64,000 bases of DNA from Piscinibacter sp. (GTDB lineage: Bacteria > Pseudomonadota > Gammaproteobacteria > Burkholderiales > Burkholderiaceae_C), in the NCBI GenBank assembly GCA_017983795.1, contig JAGOAS010000001.1, forward strand, positions 1-64,000, given 5' to 3'. This document shows, piece by piece, positions 55,821-64,000 of the stretch (the stretch's first letter is position 1; every line of letters starts with the position of its first letter). The notes under the pieces were generated by a model. That model was given only the letters and a program-made list of their open reading frames with translations. It did no database searches and was not told the origin of the DNA. A program made the position numbers and the translations under genes.

Positions 55821-56951
55821 ATGAAACACGTGGATGTGCTGGTGCGGGGCGCGGGCATCGTCGGGCAGAGCCTGGCGCTGTCGCTGGCCCGGCTCGGCCT
55901 GCAGGTCGGCCTGCGGCCCGACGAGCCGCGCGCGAAGGCTGACCCTGCCACGCCCGACGTGCGCGCCTATGCGCTCAACGCGTCCTCGGTGGCGCTGCTG
56001 AAATCGCTCAAGGTCTGGGACGCGCTGCCGGCGCATGCCGCCACGCCGGTCTACGACATGCACGTGCAGGGCGATGCCGAAGGTGCGGCCATCGCCTTTT
56101 CCGCCTGGGAACAGCGCAGCGGCGAGCTGGCCTGGATCGTCGATGCGCCGGTGCTCGAGCGCGAACTCGGCGCGGCGCTGCGCTTCTCGCCGCATGTGCA
56201 TCGCTTAAGCGCGGCGCAGGCCGATCACGTCAAGGCCGACCTGGTGGCGCTGTGCGAGGGCAAGGCCTCGGCGACGCGCGCCGCTTTGGGCGTGCGCTTC
56301 GAGCGCCACGACTACGGCCACAGCGCCATCGCCGCGCGGCTCGTCGCCTCGACGCCGCACCAGGGCACGGCGCGGCAATGGTTCCGCTCGCCCGACGTGC
56401 TGGCGCTGCTGCCTTTCGATGCGCCCGAGCCGCAGCGTTCGTATGCGCTGGTGTGGTCGCTGCCGCGCGAGCGTTGCGCCGAGCTGATGGCGCTGAATGA
56501 AGACGACTTCGCCGCCGCCCTGATGGCTGCCACGCGCGGCGAGGCCGGCGATCTGTTGCTGGCTTCCGCGCGCGCCGAATGGCCGCTGGCGATCGCGCAG
56601 GCGAGCGCCTGGAGCGGCCCGGGCTGGGTGCTGCTCGGCGACGCCGCGCACCTCGTGCATCCGCTGGCCGGCCAGGGCCTCAACCTGGGCCTGGCCGACG
56701 TGGTGGCGCTGACGCGCGTGATCGAGTCGCGCGAGCCCTGGCGGCCCCTGTCCGACGAGAAGCTGCTGCGCCGCTACGTGCGTGCCCGCGCCCTGCCCAC
56801 CTGGGCGATGGGCCGCGTCACCGACGGGCTGCTGCAGATCTTTTCGCACGAGGCCCCGGCAGCGCGGGAACTCCGCAACCGCGGGCTGGGTCTCGTGAAC
56901 CGTCTCACCCCCATCAAGCGCTGGCTCACCGCCCGCGCGCTCGACAGCTGA
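55821..56951 (+). CDS. UbiH/UbiF/VisC-family FAD-dependent hydroxylase
   Basis: 376-residue flavin monooxygenase probably acting in ubiquinone ring hydroxylation. The N-terminal FAD motif is GAGIVGQSLALSLARLG, and LLGDAAHLVHPLAGQGLNLGLAD is the second FAD motif, typical of the family. The internal NAD-type motif (DG) region reads CEGKASATR and is altered. Several paralogues with different regiospecificity exist in betaproteobacteria, so which ring position it modifies cannot be told. It precedes dsbC by 11 bases. Confidence 0.9.
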   Translation: MKHVDVLVRGAGIVGQSLALSLARLGLQVGLRPDEPRAKADPATPDVRAYALNASSVALLKSLKVWDALPAHAATPVYDMHVQGDAEGAAIAFSAWEQRSGELAWIVDAPVLERELGAALRFSPHVHRLSAAQADHVKADLVALCEGKASATRAALGVRFERHDYGHSAIAARLVASTPHQGTARQWFRSPDVLALLPFDAPEPQRSYALVWSLPRERCAELMALNEDDFAAALMAATRGEAGDLLLASARAEWPLAIAQASAWSGPGWVLLGDAAHLVHPLAGQGLNLGLADVVALTRVIESREPWRPLSDEKLLRRYVRARALPTWAMGRVTDGLLQIFSHEAPAARELRNRGLGLVNRLTPIKRWLTARALDS

Positions 56952-56962
56952 AAGCCTTGCCC

Positions 56963-57682
56963 ATGCGCCGCCTCGCCGCCCTTTCCATCGCCCTCGCGCT
57001 GGCCGCCCCGGCCTTCGCGCAGGAGGCGGCCATCCGCAAGAACCTCGCGGAGCGCCTGCCCAACTTTCCGAAGATCGACGAGGTCGTCAAGAGCCCGATC
57101 CCCGGCCTCTACGAGGTGCGCAGCGGCAACGAGATCTTCTATACCGACGAGCAGGGCAACTACATCGTCGACGGCCAGCTGATCGACACGCGCACGCGCG
57201 CCAACCTCACGCAGGAGCGCATCGACAAGCTCACCGCCATCGACTTCGCCAAGCTGCCCTTCAAGGACGCCATCGTCTGGAAGCAGGGCACGGGCGAGCG
57301 CAAGATGGCCGTATTCGCCGACCCGAACTGCGGCTACTGCAAGCGCTTCGAGCGTGACCTCAACGAGGTCAAGAACGTCACCGTCTATACCTTCCTCTAC
57401 CCCATCCTCGGCCCGGATTCGATCGAGAAGTCGAAGAACATCTGGTGCGCGAAGGACCGCAGCGCGAGCTGGCGTGAGTGGATGCTCGAAGGCGCGCCGC
57501 CGGCCAAGGCCATGGGCCAGTGCGACATGACGGCGCTGCAGCGCAACGCCGAGTTCGGCCGCAAATACCGCATCAACGGCACGCCGGGCATCGTCTTCGA
57601 GGACGGCAAGCGTTCGCCCGGGGCGATGAACACCGAGCAGATCGAGAAGCAGCTGCTCGCGAGCCGCGCCGCTGCCAAGTGA
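56963..57682 (+). CDS. dsbC: thiol:disulfide interchange protein DsbC
   Basis: 239-residue periplasmic disulfide isomerase. A signal peptide (1-20, ending AFA) is followed by the dimerisation domain (about 21-85) and the thioredoxin domain with active site C123-G-Y-C126. Further cysteines in NIWCAKD and GQCDMT form the structural disulfide, and GTPGIVF has the cis-Pro. It corrects wrong disulfides in periplasmic proteins. The next gene starts at a GTG overlapping its stop. Confidence 0.95.
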   Translation: MRRLAALSIALALAAPAFAQEAAIRKNLAERLPNFPKIDEVVKSPIPGLYEVRSGNEIFYTDEQGNYIVDGQLIDTRTRANLTQERIDKLTAIDFAKLPFKDAIVWKQGTGERKMAVFADPNCGYCKRFERDLNEVKNVTVYTFLYPILGPDSIEKSKNIWCAKDRSASWREWMLEGAPPAKAMGQCDMTALQRNAEFGRKYRINGTPGIVFEDGKRSPGAMNTEQIEKQLLASRAAAK

Positions 57683-58116
57683 CGCCCGCCGCCCACCTGC
57701 CGCCGCCGCAGGCGCGCCGCCTCGCCTACGCCGGCTTGCTGCCCTTCGTGGCCGGCGCCTTGTTCACCTGGCTGGTGCGCCCCGAGGCCTTGCCCTTCGT
57801 GACCGCCGCGCTGTCGGCCTACGCGGCGGTGATCGTGGCCCTGCTCGGCGGCATCCACTGGGGCTTCGCGATGCGCCAGAGCGACCCGCCCGGCTCGCTG
57901 CCGCTGTGGGGCGCGGCCTGCGCGGTGCTGGCCTCGGTGGCCGTGCTGATGCCCGCCTATGCGGCCCTGGTGGTGCACGGCGTGATGCTGATCGTGTGCT
58001 ACCTCGTCGACCGGCGCGTCTACCCGGTGCAGGGTGCGGCGGCCTGGCTGACGCTGCGCTTCCGCCTCACGGCGGTGGCCGCGCTGAGCTGCTTCATCGG
58101 CGCGGCCGGGAGCTGA
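57679..58116 (+). CDS. DUF3429 membrane protein
   Basis: 145-residue protein starting at a GTG that overlaps the dsbC stop (GTGA). Four or five short TM helices are predicted, with RLAYAGLLPFVAGALFTW first and a conserved LLGGIHWGFAM. It matches the DUF3429 family, which has no known function. Coupling to dsbC suggests shared expression only. Confidence 0.85.
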   Translation: MTPAAHLPPPQARRLAYAGLLPFVAGALFTWLVRPEALPFVTAALSAYAAVIVALLGGIHWGFAMRQSDPPGSLPLWGAACAVLASVAVLMPAYAALVVHGVMLIVCYLVDRRVYPVQGAAAWLTLRFRLTAVAALSCFIGAAGS

Positions 58117-58120
58117 GCGA

Positions 58121-59878
58121 ATGACCATCACGTACCGCGTCGACGTCGAGGACGCTCACGCCCACCTCTTCCGCGTGACGCTGCGCGTGCCGCGGCCGGC
58201 GGCCGAGCAGCGCCTGTCGCTGCCAGTGTGGATTCCCGGCAGCTACCTGGTGCGCGAGTTCGCGCGCCACCTTTCCGACCTGAAGGCGGAGCAGGGCGGC
58301 CAGCCGGTGCCGCTCGCGCAGATCGACAAGGCCACGTGGCTGGCGAGCTGCCGCGGCCGCGGCGAGCTGACGGTGACGGCGCGTGTCTACGCCTTCGACA
58401 CCTCGGTGCGTTGCGCCTTCCTCGACGCGCAGCGCGGCTTCTTCAACGGCACCGGGCTGTGCCTGCGCGTCGAAGGCCGCGAGGCCGAGCCGCAGCGCCT
58501 GCAGCTCGGCACGCTGCCGCGCGGCTGGCAGGCGGCCACGGCGATGCGCGCCGTCAAGGTCGACGCGGCGGGGCGCGGCGTCTACGAGGCGGCTGACTAT
58601 GACGAGCTGGTCGACCACCCGTTCGAGCTCGGCAGCTTCTGGCGCGGCCGCTTCGAGGCGCACGGCGTGCCGCACGAGTTCGTGGTGGCGGGCGCGCTGC
58701 CCGACTTCGACGGCGAACGCCTGCTCGCCGACGCGCGCCGCATCTGCGAGGCGCAGATCGCCTTCTGGCACGGCGCGCGCAAGCCCAAGGCAGCGCCTGC
58801 GCCGTTCGAGCGCTACGTCTTCCTGCTCAACACCTGCGAAGACGGCCACGGCGGCCTCGAGCACCGCGCCAGCACGGCGCTGCTGTCGGCGCGCCGCAAC
58901 CTGCCGCAGCGCGGCCGCAGCGAGACCAGCGACGGCTACGTCGAGCTGCTCGGCCTGATCAGCCACGAGTATTTCCACACCTGGAACGTCAAGCGCCTGC
59001 GTCCGGCCGAGTTTGCAAGCTATGACTACACGCATGAGAACTACACGCAGCTGCTGTGGTTCTTCGAGGGCTTCACCTCTTACTACGACGACCTGATCCT
59101 GCGCCGCTGCGGCCTGATCGACACGCCGCGCTACCTGAAGCTGCTGGCGCGCACGGTGAGCGGCGTCGCCGCCACGCCCGGCCGCGAAGTGCAGAGCGTG
59201 GCGCAGGCCAGTTTCGATGCCTGGGTGAAGTACTACCGCAGCGACGAGAACACGCCCAACGCCACCATCAGCTACTACGCCAAGGGTTCGCTGGTGGCGC
59301 TGGCGCTGGATCTCACCCTGCGCCGCGACGGCAGCTCGCTCGACGAGGTGATGCGCGCGTTGTGGGCGGCCAGCGGCGGCGGGCCGATCGCCGAAGCCGA
59401 CATCGCCGCGGCGCTGCAGCGCTGCGGCGGCCGTTCCTACGCCAAGGAACTGGCCGAGTGGGTGCACGGCCGCGACGAACTGCCGCTCAAGGGCCTGCTC
59501 TACAGCGCTGGCGTCGAGTGGCAGGCGCAACCGGCGACGCTGGCGCAGCGCCTCGGCCTGCGCGTCAGCGAGAGTGCGCTCACCGGCATCAAGGCCACGC
59601 ACGTGCTGCGCGGCGGCGCGGCCGAGGCAGCCGGCGTTGCGGCGGGCGACGAGATTCTCGCCGTGGCCGGCTGGCGCGTGCGCCGGCTCGACGAGGCCCA
59701 GCGCCTGATGACGCCGGGGCAGGGCAGCGAATGGCTGGTGGCGCGCGACCAGCGCGTGCTGACGCTGGCGGTGACGCTGCCGCGCGATGCGGCCCTCGGC
59801 GCGCCGGTGCAACTGGCCGCCGACGCCAAGCCGGGCAAGGCCGCGCAGGCGCTGCGCGAGGCATGGCTGGGCCGCTGA
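58121..59878 (+). CDS. M61 family peptidase with PDZ domain
   Basis: 585-residue member of the glycyl-aminopeptidase (M61) family. An N-terminal beta domain is followed by the catalytic gluzincin domain with zinc motif H282-E-x-x-H286 (HEYFHTWNVKRLRP) and the third ligand further on, near ENYTQLLWFFEGFTSYY (Glu). A PDZ domain with GGAAEAAGVAAGDEIL closes the protein at about 500-570. No signal peptide is seen, so it may be cytoplasmic. It begins 4 bases after DUF3429 and overlaps the DUF3108 gene by 16 bases. Confidence 0.92.
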   Translation: MTITYRVDVEDAHAHLFRVTLRVPRPAAEQRLSLPVWIPGSYLVREFARHLSDLKAEQGGQPVPLAQIDKATWLASCRGRGELTVTARVYAFDTSVRCAFLDAQRGFFNGTGLCLRVEGREAEPQRLQLGTLPRGWQAATAMRAVKVDAAGRGVYEAADYDELVDHPFELGSFWRGRFEAHGVPHEFVVAGALPDFDGERLLADARRICEAQIAFWHGARKPKAAPAPFERYVFLLNTCEDGHGGLEHRASTALLSARRNLPQRGRSETSDGYVELLGLISHEYFHTWNVKRLRPAEFASYDYTHENYTQLLWFFEGFTSYYDDLILRRCGLIDTPRYLKLLARTVSGVAATPGREVQSVAQASFDAWVKYYRSDENTPNATISYYAKGSLVALALDLTLRRDGSSLDEVMRALWAASGGGPIAEADIAAALQRCGGRSYAKELAEWVHGRDELPLKGLLYSAGVEWQAQPATLAQRLGLRVSESALTGIKATHVLRGGAAEAAGVAAGDEILAVAGWRVRRLDEAQRLMTPGQGSEWLVARDQRVLTLAVTLPRDAALGAPVQLAADAKPGKAAQALREAWLGR

Positions 59879-60951
59879 GCCGCACGGTTCCGCCGCGACG
59901 ACGCATTGCCTTCGCCGCGCTGGCGGCTTGCGTGCTGCTCGTGCATGTCTGGCTGGCCGATGCGCTGCGCGAGCAGCTCGGTGCTTTCGAGGCGCTGCAT
60001 GCGATGCCGCCGCGCATCGAAGTCGCCTATGTGCGCGAGCTGGAGCCGGCTGCGCCGCCAGCCATCGCAGCGGCGCCACCGCCGCCGCCGCGCGCAGCGC
60101 CGGTGCGGCGCGCGCATGCACCCACCGCACCGGCCTCGGCGCCCGAGCCGATCGAGGCGCCAGCGCCCGAACCGCCGCCGCCCGCCGCCATGCCGACGCC
60201 GGAGCCGGTATCAGAGCCTGCGCCCGAACCCCTCATGGCTGCTGCGCCGGCCAGTGCCGCGGCCTCGGCCGCGCCGCCTTTCGAGTGGCCCGCCTCCACG
60301 CGCCTGAGCTACAAGCTGGTCGGCAACGTGCGCGGCGAGGTGCACGGCGATGCGCAGGTGGAGTGGGTGCGCCAGGGCGAGCACTACCAGGTGCACCTGG
60401 ACGTCACCGTGGGCCTGCCGATCGCGCCGCTGGTCACGCGCCGCATGAGCAGCGATGGCGAGCTCACCGCGCAGGGCCTCTTCCCGCGCCGCTACGACGA
60501 GGACACCAAGCTGCTGTTCCGCGAGCGCCGCCGCGTGACCATGCTGTTCGAGCCCGAGGCCATCGTGATGCCCGACGGCCAGCGCCTGCGCCGCTGGGCC
60601 GGTGTGCAGGACACGGCCAGCCAGTTCGTGCAGCTGAGCTGGCTGTTCAGCACCCGGCCCGAACTGCTGCGCACCGGCAACACCGTCGACTTCGCGCTCG
60701 CGCTGCCGAAGAACGTCGACCGCTGGGTCTACGACGTGCTGGGCGAGGAGCCGGTGGCGACGCACTTCGGCGCGGTCGACGCCTTCCACCTCAAGCCGCG
60801 CCGCGTCTCGCGGCCGGGCGGCGATCTGGTGGCCGAGATCTGGTTTGCGCCCACGCTGCGCTACCTGCCGGCGCGCATCCGCATCGAGCAGGACGCGGAC
60901 ACCTTCATCGACCTCGTGCTCTCGCGCAAGCCCGAGCTGGCGCAGCAGTGA
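59863..60951 (+). CDS. DUF3108 domain protein
   Basis: 362-residue envelope protein. An N-terminal TM or signal anchor (about 11-28) is followed by a Pro/Ala/Glu-rich linker of roughly 90 residues (about 50-140) and then a DUF3108 beta-barrel-like domain, with LSYKLVGNVRGEVHG and GLFPRRYDED. The linker suggests that it spans the periplasm to reach the wall or outer membrane. Function unknown. The ATG lies inside the end of the M61 gene. Confidence 0.87.
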   Translation: MAGPLSRTVPPRRRIAFAALAACVLLVHVWLADALREQLGAFEALHAMPPRIEVAYVRELEPAAPPAIAAAPPPPPRAAPVRRAHAPTAPASAPEPIEAPAPEPPPPAAMPTPEPVSEPAPEPLMAAAPASAAASAAPPFEWPASTRLSYKLVGNVRGEVHGDAQVEWVRQGEHYQVHLDVTVGLPIAPLVTRRMSSDGELTAQGLFPRRYDEDTKLLFRERRRVTMLFEPEAIVMPDGQRLRRWAGVQDTASQFVQLSWLFSTRPELLRTGNTVDFALALPKNVDRWVYDVLGEEPVATHFGAVDAFHLKPRRVSRPGGDLVAEIWFAPTLRYLPARIRIEQDADTFIDLVLSRKPELAQQ

Positions 60952-60957
60952 GCGCCG

Positions 60958-60963
60958 TATAGT
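60958..60963 (+). promoter_or_regulatory. weak candidate -10 before the enoyl-CoA hydratase gene
   Basis: TATAGT lies 21 bases before the ATG and 10 bases before the Shine-Dalgarno AAGGAGA. There is no matching -35. The hydratase may alternatively be read through from the DUF3108 gene, which stops 33 bases upstream. Confidence 0.3.
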
Positions 60964-60984
60964 GATCGTTCCCAAGGAGACCTC

Positions 60985-61773
60985 ATGAGCTACCAGAACA
61001 TCCTCGTCGAGACGCGCGGCAGCGGCGAGCGCCGCACCGGCTGGATCACCCTCAACCGCCCCAAGCAGCTCAATGCGCTGAACGATGCGCTGATGGACGA
61101 GCTGGGCGCCGCGCTGACGGCCTTCGACGCCGACGAGGGCATCGGCTGCATCGTGATCACCGGCAGCGAGAAGGCCTTCGCGGCCGGCGCCGACATCGGC
61201 GCGATGGCGAGCTGGACCTACATGGACGTCTACAAGAGCGACTACATCACGCGCAACTGGGAGGCCATCCGCCGCGTGCGCAAGCCGGTGATCGCCGCGG
61301 TGGCGGGCTTCGCGCTGGGCGGTGGCTGCGAGCTGGCGATGATGTGCGACTTCATCATCGCCGCCGACTCGGCCAGGTTCGGCCAGCCCGAGATCAAGCT
61401 CGGCATCATTCCCGGCGCCGGCGGCACGCAGCGCCTGCCGCGCGCGATCTCCAAGGCCAAGGCCATGGACCTGGTGCTCACCTCGCGCATGATGGACGCC
61501 GCCGAGGCCGAGCGCGCCGGCCTGGTGTCGCGCGTGGTGCCGGCCGCCGAGCTGCTCGACGTGGTGCTGGCCGCCGCGCAGACCATCTGCGAATTCAGCG
61601 GCCCGAGCGTGATGATGGCCAAGGAATGCGTCAACCGCGCCTACGAAGGGCCGCTGGCCGAGGGCATGCTGTTCGAGCGGCGCATGTTCCATTCGCTGTT
61701 CGCCACCGACGACCAGAAGGAAGGCATGGCCGCCTTCGTCGAGAAGCGCAAGCCGGCCTTCAAGCAGCGCTGA
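60985..61773 (+). CDS. enoyl-CoA hydratase
   Basis: 262-residue crotonase-fold enzyme adding water to 2-enoyl-CoA in fatty-acid or related degradation. The oxyanion-hole region is [12 protein letters not shown], the first catalytic Glu lies in [12 protein letters not shown], and the second Glu region is [21 protein letters not shown] with [11 protein letters not shown] after it. Both catalytic glutamates are present, which supports a true hydratase (EchA/PaaF-like). AAGGAGA precedes the ATG. Convergent with the flavoprotein gene; stops are adjacent. Confidence 0.92.
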   Translation: MSYQNILVETRGSGERRTGWITLNRPKQLNALNDALMDELGAALTAFDADEGIGCIVITGSEKAFAAGADIGAMASWTYMDVYKSDYITRNWEAIRRVRKPVIAAVAGFALGGGCELAMMCDFIIAADSARFGQPEIKLGIIPGAGGTQRLPRAISKAKAMDLVLTSRMMDAAEAERAGLVSRVVPAAELLDVVLAAAQTICEFSGPSVMMAKECVNRAYEGPLAEGMLFERRMFHSLFATDDQKEGMAAFVEKRKPAFKQR

Positions 61774-62337
61774 TCAGGGCTGCACCCAGCGTGCGCCGCG
61801 CGCGTCGAAGATGGCGCGGCGGTGCCCGTCGGGGTGCAGATCGAGCCAGTCGATGGCGTCGATGGCGGCCTCGATGACGGCGAAGTAGTCGCGCGCCACC
61901 GGATCGTGCGGCGGCGGGGGCGGCGCCGGCGCGCCGACCGTCGTGCCGGGCGGCAGCGGCGAGAGGTAGTCCTGCGCCGCCGGCGAGAGCCGCACGCGCG
62001 CCCAGCGCGACGAGGCCGCCAGGCCCGACATCTCGATCACCAGGCGCACGCGGCAACGCAGCTGCCAGCCCAGCGCCGGCGACCACATCACCAGCGTGCC
62101 GTGCGGCTGGCGCAGCAGCTGGTGCACCTTGCCGGCGCGCTCGTCGGTGTAGATCAGCAGCGCGTGCTGGCGCTCGTCGATCTCGCGCAGCACCACGGTG
62201 CGGGCGTCGGCGCGCTCGCCGTCGATCGTCGCCAGCACCGGCGTGCGCCAGGGGTGCGACTTGTCGACCACGCACAGCGCGAGCTGCTCCCAGATGGCTG
62301 CCTCGACGGCGTCGAGCGTCTCGAGGCGGCCCGTCAC
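61774..62337 (-). CDS. pyridoxamine 5'-phosphate oxidase-related FMN-binding protein
   Basis: 187-residue split-barrel flavoprotein. WRTPVLATIDG, ARTVVLREID and LLIYTDERAGKVHQL follow the PNPOx FMN-binding pattern, but the C-terminal substrate motif of PdxH is absent, so true pyridoxamine-phosphate oxidase activity is unlikely. A Pro-rich loop (TTVGAPAPPPPPH) is inserted near residue 130-145. It starts at a GTG one base after the lysS stop and is probably translated by coupling. Confidence 0.82.
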   Translation of the reverse strand: MTGRLETLDAVEAAIWEQLALCVVDKSHPWRTPVLATIDGERADARTVVLREIDERQHALLIYTDERAGKVHQLLRQPHGTLVMWSPALGWQLRCRVRLVIEMSGLAASSRWARVRLSPAAQDYLSPLPPGTTVGAPAPPPPPHDPVARDYFAVIEAAIDAIDWLDLHPDGHRRAIFDARGARWVQP

Positions 62338-62338
62338 C

Positions 62339-63850
62339 TCAGGCTTCCTTGCGCAACGACGGGAACAGGATCACGTCGCGGATGCTCGGGCTGTCGGTCA
62401 GCAGCATGATGAGCCGGTCGATGCCGATGCCGCAGCCGCCGGTGGGCGGCATGCCGTACTCGAGCGCGCGGATGAAGTCGGCGTCGTAGAACATCGCCTC
62501 GTCGTCGCCCGCTTCCTTGTTGGCCACCTGGGCGTGGAAGCGTGCCGCCTGGTCCTCGGCGTCGTTCAACTCGGAGAAGCCGTTGGCGTATTCGCGGCCG
62601 GTGATGAAGAGCTCGAAGCGCTCGGTGATCGCCGGGTTGCTGTCGGACGCACGCGCCAGCGGGCTCACCTCGACCGGATAGTCGATGATGAAGGTCGGAT
62701 CCCAGAGCTTCTCTTCCACCACCGCCTCGAACAAGCCGAACTGCAGTTCGGCCAGCGTCCAGTGCGCCGGCGGCTCCTCGCCGAGCGACTTGAGCTTCTC
62801 GTGCAGCGCCTTGGCATCGCCGGCGTCGTCCTGGCTCAGGCCGGCGTGCACCACCAGCGCGTCCTTCACCGTCAGGCGCGCGAAGGGCTCGTCGAGGTTC
62901 ACCGGCCGGCCGGCGTAGCTGAGGTTCGCCGAGCCGGTGGCCTGGCGCGCCGCGTGGCGCAGCACCTGCTCGGTGAAGTCCATCAGGTCGTGATGGTTCC
63001 AGTAGGCCGCATAGAACTCCATCATCGTGAACTCCGGGTTGTGCCGGACGCTGATGCCTTCGTTGCGGAAGTTGCGGTTGATCTCGAACACGCGCTCGAA
63101 GCCGCCCACCACCAGGCGCTTGAGGTAGAGCTCGGGCGCGATGCGCAGGAACATCTCCTGGTCGAGTGCGTTGTGGTGGGTGACGAAGGGCTTGGCGTTG
63201 GCGCCGCCGGGAATGGGGTGCAGCATCGGCGTCTCGACCTCGAGAAAACCGTGCTCGACCATGAAGTTGCGGATCGACGAGACCGCCTTGCTGCGCGCGG
63301 CGAAGCGCAGGCGCGCGTCCTCGTCGGTCATCAGGTCGACGTAGCGCTGGCGGTATTTCTGCTCCTGGTCGGTCATGCCGTGGAACTTGTCCGGCAGCGG
63401 GCGCAGGCTCTTGGTGAGCAGGCGCAGCGAGCTCACCGTGATGGTCAGCTCGCCGGTGCGCGTGCGCATCAGCGTGCCCTCGGCGCCGAGGATGTCGCCC
63501 AGATCCCAGTGCTTGAAGTGCTCATAGGTGTCGGCGCCGACGCCGTCGACCGACACGCGCAGCTGGATGCGCCCGGAAGCGTCCTGCAGCGTGGCGAAGC
63601 TGGCCTTGCCCATGATGCGCTTGAGCATCATGCGCCCGGCCACGCTGACGGCGACGGCCTGCGGCTCGAGCTCTTCGTTCGCGATCTCGCCGTATTTGCG
63701 CTGCAGCTCCACTGCACGGTGCTTCGGCTTGAAGTCGTTCGGGAATACCGCCGTGCCCTTGGCCTTGGCCTGCGCGCGCAGGGCGGCGAGCTTCTCGCGG
63801 CGCTCGGCGATCAGCTGGTTGTCGTCGGGGGGCAGAAGGTCGTCACTCAT
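62339..63850 (-). CDS. lysS: lysyl-tRNA synthetase (class II)
   Basis: 503-residue class II aminoacyl-tRNA synthetase. The N-terminal OB-fold anticodon domain (about 50-170) is followed by the catalytic domain with motif 1 ([16 protein letters not shown]), motif 2 ([25 protein letters not shown]) and motif 3 ([12 protein letters not shown]). [12 protein letters not shown] gives the normal start, as opposed to an upstream ATG at 63934 that would add non-conserved residues. The minus-strand TAAAAT at 63899-63894 lies 43 bases before the start. Confidence 0.97.
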   Translation of the reverse strand: MSDDLLPPDDNQLIAERREKLAALRAQAKAKGTAVFPNDFKPKHRAVELQRKYGEIANEELEPQAVAVSVAGRMMLKRIMGKASFATLQDASGRIQLRVSVDGVGADTYEHFKHWDLGDILGAEGTLMRTRTGELTITVSSLRLLTKSLRPLPDKFHGMTDQEQKYRQRYVDLMTDEDARLRFAARSKAVSSIRNFMVEHGFLEVETPMLHPIPGGANAKPFVTHHNALDQEMFLRIAPELYLKRLVVGGFERVFEINRNFRNEGISVRHNPEFTMMEFYAAYWNHHDLMDFTEQVLRHAARQATGSANLSYAGRPVNLDEPFARLTVKDALVVHAGLSQDDAGDAKALHEKLKSLGEEPPAHWTLAELQFGLFEAVVEEKLWDPTFIIDYPVEVSPLARASDSNPAITERFELFITGREYANGFSELNDAEDQAARFHAQVANKEAGDDEAMFYDADFIRALEYGMPPTGGCGIGIDRLIMLLTDSPSIRDVILFPSLRKEA

Positions 63851-63893
63851 GGCGTCGGGCCACGAGGCGGCCCTTGAAAGGATGAAAATAGGA

Positions 63894-63899
63894 ATTTTA
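63894..63899 (-). promoter_or_regulatory. lysS: candidate -10 of the lysS promoter
   Basis: TAAAAT on the minus strand in an A/T-rich pocket within otherwise G/C-rich DNA, 43 bases upstream of the lysS ATG. No good -35 lies 16-18 bases upstream. From here to the window edge (63900-64000) no gene can be supported. Confidence 0.4.
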
Positions 63900-64000
63900 T
63901 CCGCCGCGCCTTGCGCTCTTCGGCGCGGCGCCACAGGCCGGGCGCCACCGTGCCGTTGTCCGAACCTGCCAGACCGGAAGTACGCTTGACGCTCCGCCTC

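Overview
The window is GC-rich, densely packed chromosomal DNA, almost certainly from a betaproteobacterium of the order Burkholderiales (Rubrivivax/Leptothrix/Methylibium-like). The pointers are two Bug-type (tripartite tricarboxylate receptor) periplasmic binding proteins, the gene order rhodanese-grxC-secB-gpsA, a rubredoxin gene heading a Pil-Chp cluster, a cox operon carrying a DUF2970 gene and two tiny membrane proteins, and a CIRCE operator in front of rpoH. I see no insertion sequence, prophage, CRISPR array, tRNA or rRNA gene. This is core genome, so the points of interest are degenerate enzymes, operon architecture and control sites.

Layout. 1-3799 (minus): possible start of an unknown gene, mpl (murein peptide recycling), hemL (haem synthesis), thiD (thiamine). 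3963-15111 (plus): rubredoxin, then pilG, pilH, pilI, pilJ and the giant CheA-like pilL/chpA, ending in a GGDEF diguanylate cyclase; this is the chemosensory system of type IV pilus motility. 15113-16633 (minus): photolyase. 16658-23630 (plus): a tightly coupled operon algH(yqgE)-ruvX-pyrR-pyrB-pyrC'-plsC-phosphorylase-prs-like, followed by a degenerate HD-GYP gene. 24811-25554 (minus): gpmA. 25661-28856 (plus): rhodanese, grxC, secB, gpsA, Bug receptor. 28858-30055 (minus): trmL and comF; 30078-31001 (plus): bioC-like methyltransferase.

31234-40418 is the aa3-type cytochrome c oxidase locus: coxB (with a fused cytochrome c domain), coxA, a 38-residue membrane peptide, ctaG, DUF2970, coxC and a terminator; then a small twin-TM gene on the minus strand, SURF1, an unannotated membrane-anchored Sco-like protein, ctaA, ctaB and sco. 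It supplies structural subunits, haem A synthesis and copper insertion together. rpoH follows on the minus strand with a CIRCE element upstream, divergent from an otnK-otnC pair.

43466-55728 is all minus strand: aldo/keto reductase and a large hybrid sensor kinase, a PHA synthase, a second Bug receptor, ychF, and a coupled asmA-MOSC-eamA unit. 55821-61773 (plus): a UbiH-type monooxygenase, dsbC, DUF3429, an M61 peptidase, a DUF3108 protein and an enoyl-CoA hydratase. 61774-63850 (minus): lysS and a coupled PNPOx-like flavoprotein.

The most notable points are the CIRCE operator at rpoH; an archaeal-type nucleotide phosphorylase/PRPP-synthetase-like pair inside a pyrimidine/lipid operon; the pseudo-dihydroorotase PyrC' with its metal-binding histidines gone; an HD-GYP protein without its HD pair; an OtnC-like aldolase lacking a metal-ligand histidine; a second, hidden Sco-like protein in the cox locus; and short shared promoter cores between divergent genes with start codons only 6-8 bases away. 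Gene names rest on motif and family recognition from the translated sequence; no database search was run.
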